From positions 21,328,001 to 21,392,000 of the forward strand of contig QCXZ01000001.1 in the NCBI GenBank assembly GCA_025024175.1: a stretch of 64,000 nucleotides of DNA, given 5' to 3'. Below, one piece after another: positions 50,170-64,000 of the stretch. A program made the translations under genes and the position numbers. Below the pieces are notes generated by a model. The model searched no databases. It had not been told where the DNA came from and worked only from the letters and a program-made list of their open reading frames with translations. Within the stretch, counting starts at the first letter, position 1. Every line of letters begins with the position of its first letter. This DNA is from Rhyzopertha dominica. Taxonomy: Eukaryota > Arthropoda > Insecta > Coleoptera > Bostrichidae.

Positions 50170-50410
50170 GTCCTGCAGCAAGCAGGAAACGTAGAACGTT
50201 TAGGAAGATTTCTGTGGTCGTTGCCGGCATGTGATAAACTACACAATAACGAATCAGTCCTCAAGGCGAAGGCAATTGTGGCTTTCCACAGAGGGAACTT
50301 CAAGGAATTGTATAAAATTTTAGAAAGTCATACGTTTAGTCCACACAACCACTCCAAACTGCAAGCGCTTTGGCTGAAAGCGCACTACATAGACGCTGAA
50401 AGATTACGGG
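50170..50410 (+). CDS. so: sine oculis, exon 2 (SIX domain core)
   Basis: It follows TTTATTTCAG and reads [19 protein letters not shown]..., continuing the SIX domain without interruption from CVCE in exon 1. It encodes residues 47-126 plus the first base of the Gly codon at 127. [19 protein letters not shown] and [15 protein letters not shown] are near-identical to SIX1/2 proteins of other animals. The donor is GTAAGT at 50411, leaving phase 1. The SIX domain mediates Eya and Groucho contacts and DNA specificity in known family members. No indels or stops are present. The intron 1 position inside CVCE|VLQQ is a distinctive structural marker. Confidence 0.97.
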
Positions 50411-54459
<4,049 letters not shown>

Positions 54460-54549
54460 TAAGTAAGCAATGTAATATAAACACGACAAGTGGTTACATC
54501 GGAAATATTACAAGACTGCTGGAGGTTGTAAAATTTCAAAAGAGACTGT

Positions 54550-54740
54550 CATGGTTATGATGTCTGCACTGCCACCAACTGCTGCCGAAAACGTTTTTTT
54601 GTTAAGGACCATGAATGTAGTTTAGGTCTGGTGAAGTGACTTGTCGTTAGAGGAATTAATTCCCATTGAGCGGTTATAGATGGCTTTGTTAGCGCCATCA
54701 TTTTTTTACCGGTAGATGGCCATCTAAATTCTCACTTACC
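54550..54740 (+). repeat. Dispersed repeat family B, copy 3 (partial)
   Basis: It begins about 90 bases after so exon 3. TGTCTGCACTGCCACCAACTGC and AGATGGCTTTGTTAGCG match copy 1, as does AGATGGCCATCT (54714-54725), a 12-base palindrome matching the hairpin of copy 1. The middle has diverged. Confidence 0.6.
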
Positions 54741-54783
54741 TAATATCGTGTTGGTTTGTATTTTTTACTTATTGAATGTAAAT

Positions 54784-54804
54784 GAGTAGTAGTAGTAGTA
54801 GTAG
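54784..54804 (+). repeat. (AGT)n microsatellite
   Basis: Six consecutive AGT units lie in so intron 3. Confidence 0.85.
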
Positions 54805-55925
54805 GTAGGGTGTTCCCGAAGAAAGAGTGATGGAATTCTAAAACTTTGTAATACATTTGCAAATACTTTATTTAGTGAAAATAGCTAAAATATAATACCT
54901 GGTTAGCCGGAAGCATTGCCTTGCTTATTTTAAACAGGAACGCTAAATATCTTTTTACATTTTTTTTACATCCAAGAGCCTTAAAAATGCGAATGAAAAC
55001 GTTCTACTAAGAATATTTCCTGTTATAATAACAGATTGTAAAATTGCCGAAATAGTCGCTGTTTTATGAAGCTAATTTCTATAATTTTTGAAATTTACGT
55101 AAGTAATTCTATACGATGATGATTACGATATACTTATAACATATGATAGATATAGTAGTTTTCGTAAAATATTTTTTTCTGTATTTTCCAAGTTTCTGTT
55201 TACGTTTTAGATAAACGCTGAGGACAACTGATTTGGCTTTTATATTAAGGCGAAATGTTTAATGGAAAAAATACTAAGAAAGAGAGTTAGAAATATGTAT
55301 CTATTAAACAACGTATAGAATTGCTGAGATAATATCAAAAACAACAGCAAATAGCAACAACTATAGTAATCATAACAATAACAAAAATAACATTAAAAAA
55401 CCCAAACCCAAATTGAGCTCCTTTGTGGCGAACACAAAGTCTACATCTTTTTTAAGAAATCGTTTTATTTACACAGGTGTTATATTCCTAACAGCATTTC
55501 CAAAATGGAGTCTTAATTATTTAGAAGTCGCCCTTCTTGATGTGCAAGAAATACTGAGATTTGCCACTACACCAACCATTTTCTTTTATATAATTTTAGG
55601 CCGTTCCTTTTTGAAAGATCCATGATTAATTTAACTCTGCTAAAATTTTCGAAAATTTTAGGATTGGTTACCGACGCTCGGGATAGCAGTTAAAATATTA
55701 TCCTCCAACAGCAGCTGAGTTCTTATTGGTTTCAATAATAACACTTAATCATACACATTTGTCCATATTGTTATATTCCAACGTTTCGCGTATAGTTAGA
55801 TAAATTATTAGAGAAAATAATATTTAAAATTACAAAGCTAGACGAGCAAAACCAAATTAAGTTATTGCGTTGCCGATTACCAAAGCAGCCAAGACAGTAA
55901 CAGCCAACTCAGAAACTCGCATCTA

Positions 55926-57060
55926 TACAGGGTGTCCCGTATTATGTGGGAAACCTCTCGGAATCTAAAAATTGGTGCAAAAATAACACTATTTTACAGT
56001 ATAACTTTTTTGAAATAACGCCCGCCTACTGAGATATTGACTCTTAAGCATGAGGAAGAGAAAGTTTTCCAAACATATCTCTTAGACCCTTCTATATAAT
56101 ATCATCAAATGTTGGCTATTGGTATTTGAAGTGGAAGCCAATAAAATGATGAGCACATTTTTTTAATAAATGTTTGGGGAGCCAACTACCACATTTTATC
56201 CCTTAACTTTAAAACGGTAAAGTATTTTTTTCAAAAATATGTGCTTTTTTAATCTTTGCCCTTTGTATACAAAAAGGGTACTCTATGTTCAGGCGGTTAA
56301 AACTGAATCTTCGAGAGAAAATTGCGGTTGAATGTTAGGATTCACACTTTTACTGCTTAACTAAATAATATTTTTTATCAAATTGACGGTGATAAATAAT
56401 AAAACTGTGTTAGATGTCACTCTTACATTGATATTTTGACAAAAATTTAAAAAAATCTGAAATAATAGTAATAGCATACTCATTATAAGAATATTGCATT
56501 ATTATTATTTCAGAATTTTTGCAACAAATAATGTAAAGTATTGTTAAAATGTCAATGTAACAGTGACATCTAACACAGTTGTATTATTTATCACGCCAAA
56601 TTTGATAAAAAAATATTTAGTTAAGCAGTGAATCGTAACATTCAACTGCAATTTTTTCGGAAATGGTCAATTTTAGCCGCATAAACAAAGAGTACCTTTT
56701 TTGTTTCCAAGGTCCAAAGATTAAAAAAAAACAAATATTTTTTTAAGTTTATACTTCACCGTTTTAAAGTTAATGTTTAAAATGTGGGGGTTGGCCACCT
56801 CCACCCCTAAAATTTATTACGAAAATGTGCGCATCATTTTAACGGCTTCTACTTGAAACTAATATCCAATAATTGATAAAATTATATCTACCGGTCTAAG
56901 AGATATTCTTGATAAACTGTTTCTCTTCCCTTATGTTTTATGAGTTAATATCTCAGTAGGCGGGCGTTATTGCAGAAAAAGTTATACTGTAAAATAGTCT
57001 TATTTTTTCATCAGTTTTCAGATTCCGAGAGTTTGCCCACATAATGGGGGACACACTGTA
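55926..57060. mobile_element. TACAGGGTGTCCC-ended foldback MITE, 1.1 kb
   Basis: The left end TACAGGGTGTCCC and the right end (GGGGGACACACTGTA) are inverted, with TA on each outer side (TATACAG...CTGTATA). The two halves are reverse complements almost to the centre near 56493. Paired blocks include ACGCCCGCCTACTGAGATAT and TAACACAGTT, plus the A/T-rich core around TCTGAAATAATA. There is no coding capacity. The ends resemble those of the elements at 16574-17280 and 20974-21790, though the interiors differ. Confidence 0.9.
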
Positions 57061-58005
57061 TAATAAAGCAATTGCTCTCGTCAGCGCCAACCCTGATGTA
57101 AACAAAAATAAGGAAAATACAGAAAAACCGATTTCCTAAGAACTACTGCTGATNTATCTGTGATATTATATATCGTTGTAATCCTAAAAAATATTATATT
57201 TAAATATATTGTGGCCAACTATGATTTTTATTGAAAAAATTCTTTGCAAACTGGTCAAAACATAAAAAAATATTTGAAAATATCATCATATCATATTTTA
57301 TTAGTTTTTTTCGTATCTTTATAAATAGGAAAGATACTTGATATTTAAAGAATACACAAAAATGGAAGAATATGCCACAGCTTAAAAGCTAAAGACAATA
57401 GCTACCTTCTGATGGAGCTTCTAATGACTACTTAATCACATCTTTTCTATGACGCATGCTAACGGAGATACCCCATAAGGACAAGCAAAATTACCCGATT
57501 TTTAGAGATTACATTTTTCCTGCCGTATCAGTAACAATCAATTAAAACGGACAAATACAAAGAAACAAAATTAAGCGTTAAAATGATTGTCTGTACTTGT
57601 ATATATTCTTGACGTCAGCATCGTATCAACAATTACGGGGAGGCCGAAATAAAAACGAACCTACTATTTTAAAAAGTCTGGCGTTCAATAATTTACCTTT
57701 GTTGCTTATCAGTCTTATTGCCTATTATTTTTGTTGTATTCAGTTACTCAGAATACGCTGTNATTCATTTGGTATAGTTATGCATTTTGCAATAAAATAT
57801 CAATGCAGCAGAATAGGGATTCAGTAAATAAATCTCCGAGAATCAGAAGACCCAATAATCATATTCTTCGAAATTTTGATGGCAATCCAAAACTGAGTTT
57901 CATCGGCCAGTTCTGTTTTCTGTGGATAATCTGCTTGGTCTTCTACAAAATGCACTTCTTCTTTTAAGAAGCAGTCAAATAATTACGTAAGAACTTGACA
58001 TGAAT
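57061..58005. other. No recognised gene
   Basis: The stretch is AT-rich, with isolated N bases near 57154 and 57762. The short frames lack known motifs. Confidence 0.4.
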
Positions 58006-58110
58006 TATTCAGATCGCTGGGTTGGTGGTAGAGATCCGTTGGCACGCCCGCCTAAATCGCTAGATCTAAACCAACTTTATTTTTGCATGTTTTATTAATT
58101 TACTAAATCC
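58006..58110 (+). pseudogene. DDE transposase fragment
   Basis: The + strand reads RWVGGRDPLARPPKSLDLN then LYFCMF. This is the block R-W-I-G-R-x-G-P...P-P-R-S-P-D-L-N-P-L-D-F-x-L-W of IS630/mariner-like transposases, with several substitutions. The remainder is not recognisable. Confidence 0.6.
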
Positions 58111-58439
58111 TAAAGCACAGATTAGTATACTCTGATTCAGATTCAAAAAGCCGTCAAATATTTAGCGTATATGTTGTATGCTCTTGTTACTACCAACTGT
58201 TTATCCCAATGACAAAAAAGACAGAAGACATCCATCAGAACGGAAATAACGGTGGAAATAGACACCGACAAAGTACGATTCAGCGATCAATTTTGAAAAC
58301 ATGGGTATTGTTAATAATCTTCAAACACTTTTTTCGATGTTCTGTCTGAGGCTACACATGTTTTCCACATACCACAACAAGGTAGCTAGCCTTAACCTTC
58401 ACGCCAGAAACAAAAATAATCACCTATATCGATGTTGTA

Positions 58440-58955
58440 CGCAATTCTAAACTGTATACCCAGAACACGGCCCGGTTTCAAATTTTTTAGAACAAACAAG
58501 CTCGACGACCCAGATGTTCCCGTTCAAACTAGGTTCGTTCATTTCTGCTGCCTTCGAATTTGGCAAACCACATCCGACGACTATTTTCGCCGTCGGTCCC
58601 AAGAAAGCGGTCTTCATGAATCGGGGATGTTCTTTTGTTTTGATGGTGGATCGGGCGTCGGCAGGCGACGCCAGAAATAACGAGTGAGTCATCATGGCAG
58701 GTCGACTGACATGTATACCTCGGTTAGTAATTCGATACCGTGGCCAGAACGCAATAGGTATAGCGCGTTAGTTTCGCAACGGGTTGGAAACCGCAGCCTC
58801 CAGATGAACGAGTTGGTTGCGTTCCATCTGTCGTCGAAAAAGGGAAAATTTCTCAGTAACGAAGGTCGGCGGTCAATAAATTACGTTTTAAATGGATCGC
58901 CAGGAACTTTTTTTGATAGTTAGAATGATCGTGAAGATTGATTCCTTTAAGAAAT
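58440..58955. promoter_or_regulatory. GC-richer island downstream of so exon 3 (candidate)
   Basis: About 500 bases have clearly higher GC than the surroundings. They include GTGAGTCATCATGG (an AP-1-like TGAGTCA core) and many CG dinucleotides. Open frames exist on both strands (82 codons each, overlapping), but neither shows a domain. It could be a regulatory element of so or an unrecognised exon. Confidence 0.25.
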
Positions 58956-59869
58956 GGTAAATTGGGAAACACAGTTAATTCAATAAGTTTGGTGTATAAA
59001 AAATTGACATGGTCTTAAACAGCAAGGATAATTTATTTTAGTTTTATCTATATTCAGTAATAGTCCAGGGGAATTGTACTTCCGCTCAACTTTTTTTGTA
59101 AAAAGGGATATGTTTGCGAAAAGTTGTTAAAGATGCCCAAGACAATGAGATATATCCTGTTAACATTTTTCTCCTCCCCTTCCGATCGCGGTGGCGGAAG
59201 AACGGCTATCAAAAAAGGAAATGTCCATATGATTTTTGGAAAGCTACACGAAGTGACTAGGATTACGAGACCAGACTAGTACTTGACCGATACCTCGAAA
59301 ATATGGGGAAGAAAAGAACAAATGGGTTTGTTGAATATTACCACACAGAAGATTCAACGATAATAAACAATATTTCGCTGAGCCAGCGAAAACAAAAGCA
59401 GAAATTACTTTTTACCTCTCCAAGAACGTTCTGAAGATCGTTAAAAACGTTGTTGTTGTAAGTGTTGGATGCAACAACACAATAAATTTTGTGCCAACAT
59501 TTCGAAACTGTAATGCTTTCTTCTTCAGACCTTAAATTCGTTATATCCGTAATTAATAAAATTGCTGGTAGACCTTCAGTGTAATGTCGTCGCCCTATAG
59601 GGTGCCCACATTCAATTTTAATCATTTCGGATGTAACGAATTTAAGGAACAAGGAAAAATAAAAAAATACAGTTTCGAAACGTTGCCATAAAATTCATTG
59701 TGGCATTGCATCCCACATCCTCAGCGACAACGTTTTTAACAATTTTGAAATGGGAAAAAAGAATACGGTCACTTCTGAAGATCTTAGCAGAAATCCCACA
59801 TAGTCAGAATACAATGGTAACCTTCGGAACAGATACAAAAGGTAATGTTGATGTGCCTTATAATCTGGC

Positions 59870-60640
59870 ATAGCACAGCCAGGAAGAAGCAGACACCCTC
59901 ATGTTACTCCATGCAATATCGGCTGAAGTTACTATTTTGTCTCCTGGCACAAATGTGCAGATCTTTGATGTTTTACTGTTAGAGGGAAAGACCGTCGGAC
60001 TATAAAACTATACGCCCCATTGTGGAAACGTTGAGACGGGCGCGGGCATGCAGATGTCATTTTAGCGTGGAGCGTATTGACAGGTTGCGATGTGGCAGGC
60101 AGGTTTATCAAAAAAATTTCGCGGTTTTGAGGTGTTTCTGGAATGTGAAAAATATGTATTATTGCAAGCATTAAGCGACTTGCCCAAATTATCTGATCCT
60201 CCTACAGGGAACACCTTGATCCAATAATTCGCATGCCTGCTTTATAAAAGCAAGAAGTGCGACACCGTGGACCGTGGAGACTCTCTTTGCCTAGAAGGAA
60301 CAGCTTCCACCAACACTTCCATCTTAGGTGCCGATGATACGGCGTGCTCAATACGTTTTCCATACTACAGAGCGCACCTCACCACCAATTTTGTCTATAA
60401 TTTTGGTTGGCTTGAAGAGGGCAAGATCGTTCCGGTCCAGTGCTCCGAGTTGCCCGCCCCCATACTAAAGGCATTTTGCTATTTAATAAATGCAGTTGTA
60501 AAAAGGTCCGCCAATCTTCCACCTGCAGCTATGTAAAGAACCGGTTGATATGCTCTGAGCAGTGTGGATGCGAGGACCATGTCTGTCAAAATAGTACTGT
60601 TGACTGTTGCCTCAACATCATCCGACGGCACCTTCAGCGA
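59870..60640 (+). pseudogene. Relic of a repetitive invertebrate ORF with cysteine-rich tail
   Basis: The fragments match a multi-copy, probably transposon-associated ORF family that I recall from arthropod genomes but cannot name precisely. At 59883 it reads EEADTLMLLHAISAEVTILS, like the family's HEEADT...VVVxSPDTDV segment. At about 60360 it reads YYRAHLTTNFVYNFGWLEEG then VPVQCSELPAPILK. In another frame from about 60499 it reads CSCKKVRQ...CSYVKNRLICSEQCGCEDHVCQNS, a CXC-type cysteine-rich tail. At least two frameshifts and several stops make it inactive. Confidence 0.65.
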
Positions 60641-61083
60641 AGATTTTTCAGAGTAGAAGGTCTTGCAAATATCTACCTGATCATCATCATCACCAGCGCC
60701 ATGCTAGAAAACTTCCGTCTTTTGACGACTGATCGCTCGCCCCCCTCCACCATCGATAAGGAAGCGACGATTAACGACAAATTAACGGTCACAGATATGA
60801 AAAAATAGTGAAATATTTTTAGTGGTAAATTTGTATGAATTATATCTTAATATCTCCAACCGTTTTCAAAATAACTCAAAAACCCAATTTTTGACAGCCG
60901 TTTTTACGTCATGGCGGTCGGAAAGGATTGTGAAAAAATGGCAACAGTGTATTTGGATATTATTCTAGGTACAGAGTTTTTCATCTATAAAAGTGACAGG
61001 GCGTCATCAGTGACATCATTGCGCAGTAGCTCTATTTTCGTACAAGGTCAGCTGTTGGAATAATTATCCCATAGGCGTCGAAA

Positions 61084-61299
61084 CCGGTTTACTAGACTAC
61101 CGGTAAAGCCGCCAAGAAGGCTTGAAAGGTGCAAAAGAACATCTCGAAGAGCAACAAAAAGAAGAAATGCCGAAGGAAGGAGAGCTGCTCCATTCACATT
61201 TACAAGGTGCTGAAGCAGGTCCACCCCAACACCAATATCTTCTGCAATATATCCAGAAAATATTTTCGACACGCCACTGGTATCGCGATGAATACATAG
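61084..61299 (+). pseudogene. Histone H2B pseudogene
   Basis: One frame reads TTGKAAKKA, a stop, [20 protein letters not shown] then [19 protein letters not shown], after which it degenerates to a stop at 61297. This matches the insect H2B N-terminal tail and first histone-fold helix (GKAAKKAGKAQKNI...[21 protein letters not shown]). Two earlier in-frame stops (61093 and 61123) and loss of the second half of the fold show it is non-functional. A faint trace of the following helix may extend to about 61340 in another frame. No other histone gene is nearby, so it is an isolated copy, either processed or displaced from a histone cluster. Confidence 0.85.
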
Positions 61300-61544
61300 G
61301 CAACCAGGCTCGCCGCGCATATGACGGTACCACTTGATGACGTCGCTGTCACTTTCTCCCGTGAAAAACGCTGTACGTTCAACAACTTCCAGTAAACAGA
61401 TCGCTATGTACAAAAAAAAATCGAGCCGAACTATGGACTGTAAGTTAAATTTTTGTTTGGTCGTTCCTCTTCATACATCAAAACCGAATTATAGAAAATG
61501 CTTAAAGAGCATTTTTCTCATCTCAACGCATGATGTACCCTACG

Positions 61545-61800
61545 GCCAAAATTAGAAACCTTTTCCAAAACACTCGCATATACCTACAGTAATTATTTGA
61601 CAGATACGGTTTATCCGTAATCTAAGTTCCTCAAGGTTATTGAATGACGTCACACAAACTAAAGTTTTCATATAGTCATAAAGGTAAAAGTCTAACGAGG
61701 TTTAAATCGGGAGATCTAGCGGGCACACCACTGGTTCCCTACAACCACGGTGTGTAGTATAAGGAGGTGATGCGCCGAACCTACCGGTAGTGTTTTCACA
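61545..61800 (-). pseudogene. DDE transposase C-terminal fragment
   Basis: The minus strand reads ARSPDLN, then after a one-base frame change DFYLYDYMKTLVCVTSFNNL and EELRLRINRICQII. This corresponds to the SPDLNPLDFxLWGxMKxLVY...LxxRI region of IS630/mariner-like transposases, containing the second catalytic Asp. The upstream half is missing. Confidence 0.75.
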
Positions 61801-64000
61801 GCGCACCGGGGTCGGCAAAATGATATAATTTTTACATATTTACTAGTAAATACGATGGCGATCTGCGACACAACAATAGGCTACATGTCGGGGTAAACAA
61901 ACCTTCACCTTATCTGACCGCTAATATACGTTCAATTTGATTGATTGCATTTGATTAAACTGACAATATAAATATGAATTAATAAATCTACCACTTTTAA
62001 ATGATTCTGTAAATCAAATCGTCTACAGTGTGGACTGAACATTGCACTGATGCTGATCTTTCCTAGGCACTTAAACTAGATTCGTTATCGTTTTGTCTTA
62101 ACAGAAGGGTTTATTATCTGTTTAAAATCCTTGTATATGTCGGAAAAAATAAAGGTTGTTACTAATTACAAGTTCTGGCAACCCTGCGGTCATTGAATTC
62201 AATGCCAGCGATACGCCTTTTCACTCATATTTGTCATTTTAAATACTCATATTACATTACATTTAATAACAGACAAAACGGTATACCGAAATCAAACCAA
62301 ACACAAACGGCTGCATATACAAGTTTAACGATTAGCGCACGTTTAACATTATGTTTGCTATCTTTATACTGACCTTTCCCAACAAAGTTGGTTGTATTTG
62401 CTGTACAGTCGTAACTCGTAGGGGAATAGTTTGTCAAGACCATTGCAGCATTATAATTTAGGCAGAATAATGTTTAATGCAAACGCCACAAACATATTAT
62501 GTTATCTGAATAAAGTTGGTTGTATGACAATCTAAATTCTTTTTTCTCGATTAAAAAAATCTTTCGCCTCTGTTTAAAATTGTATCACTCTTATTGTTTT
62601 TGTTACAATTTCTTGAGCGTTAGCTTATTAAGACGAAAACTTCTAAGCGGATTTGCTCACCAAATATACGGGAAGAATATTACATAACAAGAACACAAAA
62701 AACCATACAAGAGAATAAGAATATTTGCGAGTCACATTGGGTAAAACGTATGGAAGTTCAGTAGCTTGGAAGAAACTGTGTAAGAACTACAACCAAAATA
62801 CAATTCAATCAAAAGGGCTAACGGAATCCCGATAATCCTAAATATGGATTCTTGTATACCATAGTGGGGTAACAACAGAAACGCTACACAAGAAATTAAC
62901 AATCCAAATTGAAGAGCGAGAACATTTCCAACTGAACAAAAGCATCTAAGGGGGGACAGCCGTGGAGAGAATCATAGGAAAATAAAATAAAAAAACGAAG
63001 AACAGTTGTTAAAGACAAGAAATCAATAAATAACGTAGTTCTAAATCTCTACACAATTCCAGACAGCAGCTGATCGTTATGAATCTCCCAATTCCATTTC
63101 TCAGCTTCCCGTAACATGCGTTTTCATGGAGCTCACTAGCAACAAACATGTCACCCCTCCAACTCAGGATGGGTGAAGCCAGCCAGGCGGTATAAGTGTC
63201 TCTAGTACGGTGTTTTCAAACAATCAATTTTTTGAGATATTATGCTTTTGTGTGCCCAAAATTCCATTTATTGTTGTTTCCGAATGAATGGCTTAAACAG
63301 AGTTTTCTTTTGAACTCAGATGTACTTAATTGAAAAACAATTCTACCTCCAAGATTTCTGATGCGCAATATAGGCTAGTATATATAAGGGATTTAACATC
63401 AGTGATTCTTGCATAAATCACAGTTTGTATTATACTTATTCTAAATTGTGTAAGTCACAACCCAATTTCTTAGTTTCTATTTGAATATTTAATATTTTCA
63501 TAATCTTTTTTAACTTTTTATTGAAATGGTGGGCTTAAACTGTAAAGTCATCAAAACCAAATGATAAAGATGTCTTCGGTATCCGACAAATACGTGCAAT
63601 TCACGAAATTAGGTGTTAAAATCATATCACATATTTACAAAGTGAAAAAAAGACTAAATTTAAATATTCATAAGGCTCACATTTTAATATAGGTAATAAA
63701 GTTAAGAGCTGCAAAGATCATTTCTGCCAATGTAACCCGAAGAAACTACATCTGCATTTTGTCTACTCCGCAGACACTTTCACTAAACAATAACTTGAGC
63801 ATACTCGTATAATATATATATTTTTTTTACAATTCTTTAATTTTCTCTGGCCCTGTTTCTTGCAGCCTATCTTACAATTGCATCCCTCTTGCGGTAGCAA
63901 TTTGGTGACAGCTAACAGCCCATCACATCACCTACTTAACTTATACCTTGCCCACGATGAAGATGTTGTCTAATAACGTTGGCGGTGTATGGTTCCTAAA

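Noticed and set aside
61048..61413. 121-codon minus-strand frame, longest non-TE open frame in its area
   Set aside because: It is antisense to the H2B pseudogene; the + strand explains the composition.

Overview
The window looks like AT-rich nuclear DNA from an insect (possibly a beetle or bug; this is an inference from the gene and repeat families, not a species call). It holds one recognisable host gene, a sine oculis (SIX1/2-class) homeobox gene on the + strand, surrounded and interrupted by many transposable elements. No bacterial-type operons, CRISPR arrays, rRNA or convincing tRNA genes were seen.

Layout. 1-4480 is a young BEL/Pao LTR retrotransposon with an intact pol reading frame; gag and most of the protease are missing. 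4938-5927 is a 1-kb relic with 16-bp inverted ends and half a THAP domain, resembling a P-element derivative. 8398-9247 is a dispersed repeat with a second copy at 38698-39385. 9790-13136 (minus) is a decayed Ty3/gypsy element running gag, protease, RT, RNase H, start of integrase. 14800-15240 holds a mariner fragment. 15508-15927, 16574-17280 and 20974-21790 are inverted-repeat (foldback/MITE) elements. 21791-31690 is mostly unexplained AT-rich DNA with several GC-richer islands and one copy of a three-copy repeat.

The sine oculis gene begins at 32016. Exon 1 (32016-32153), exon 2 (50170-50410) and exon 3 (54197-54458) join in frame with consensus splice sites and encode 213 residues covering the whole SIX domain and the whole homeodomain. 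The remaining C-terminal exon or exons were not found and probably lie beyond base 64000. The 5' leader carries a run of minimal upstream ORFs that steps down to the start codon. Intron 1 (18 kb) contains a SETMAR-type mariner relic, a gypsy RT fragment, two DDE transposase fragments, and clusters of palindromic transcription-factor-like motifs (43.76 kb, 47.7 kb).

After exon 3 come a third copy of the dispersed repeat, a 1.1-kb foldback element (55926-57060), another DDE fragment, a GC-richer block (58.44-58.95 kb), a relic of a repetitive cysteine-rich ORF family (59.87-60.64 kb), a histone H2B pseudogene (61.08-61.30 kb) and one more DDE fragment.

The only cellular pathway represented is retinal determination and organogenesis: So acts as a DNA-binding factor with Eya as co-activator in known insects. 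I see no convincing novel multi-gene system. The most interesting signals are the So leader uORFs, the exon-3 splice/stop overlap, the gag-less but pol-intact BEL copy, the THAP/TIR relic and the motif-dense islands in the So introns and upstream region.
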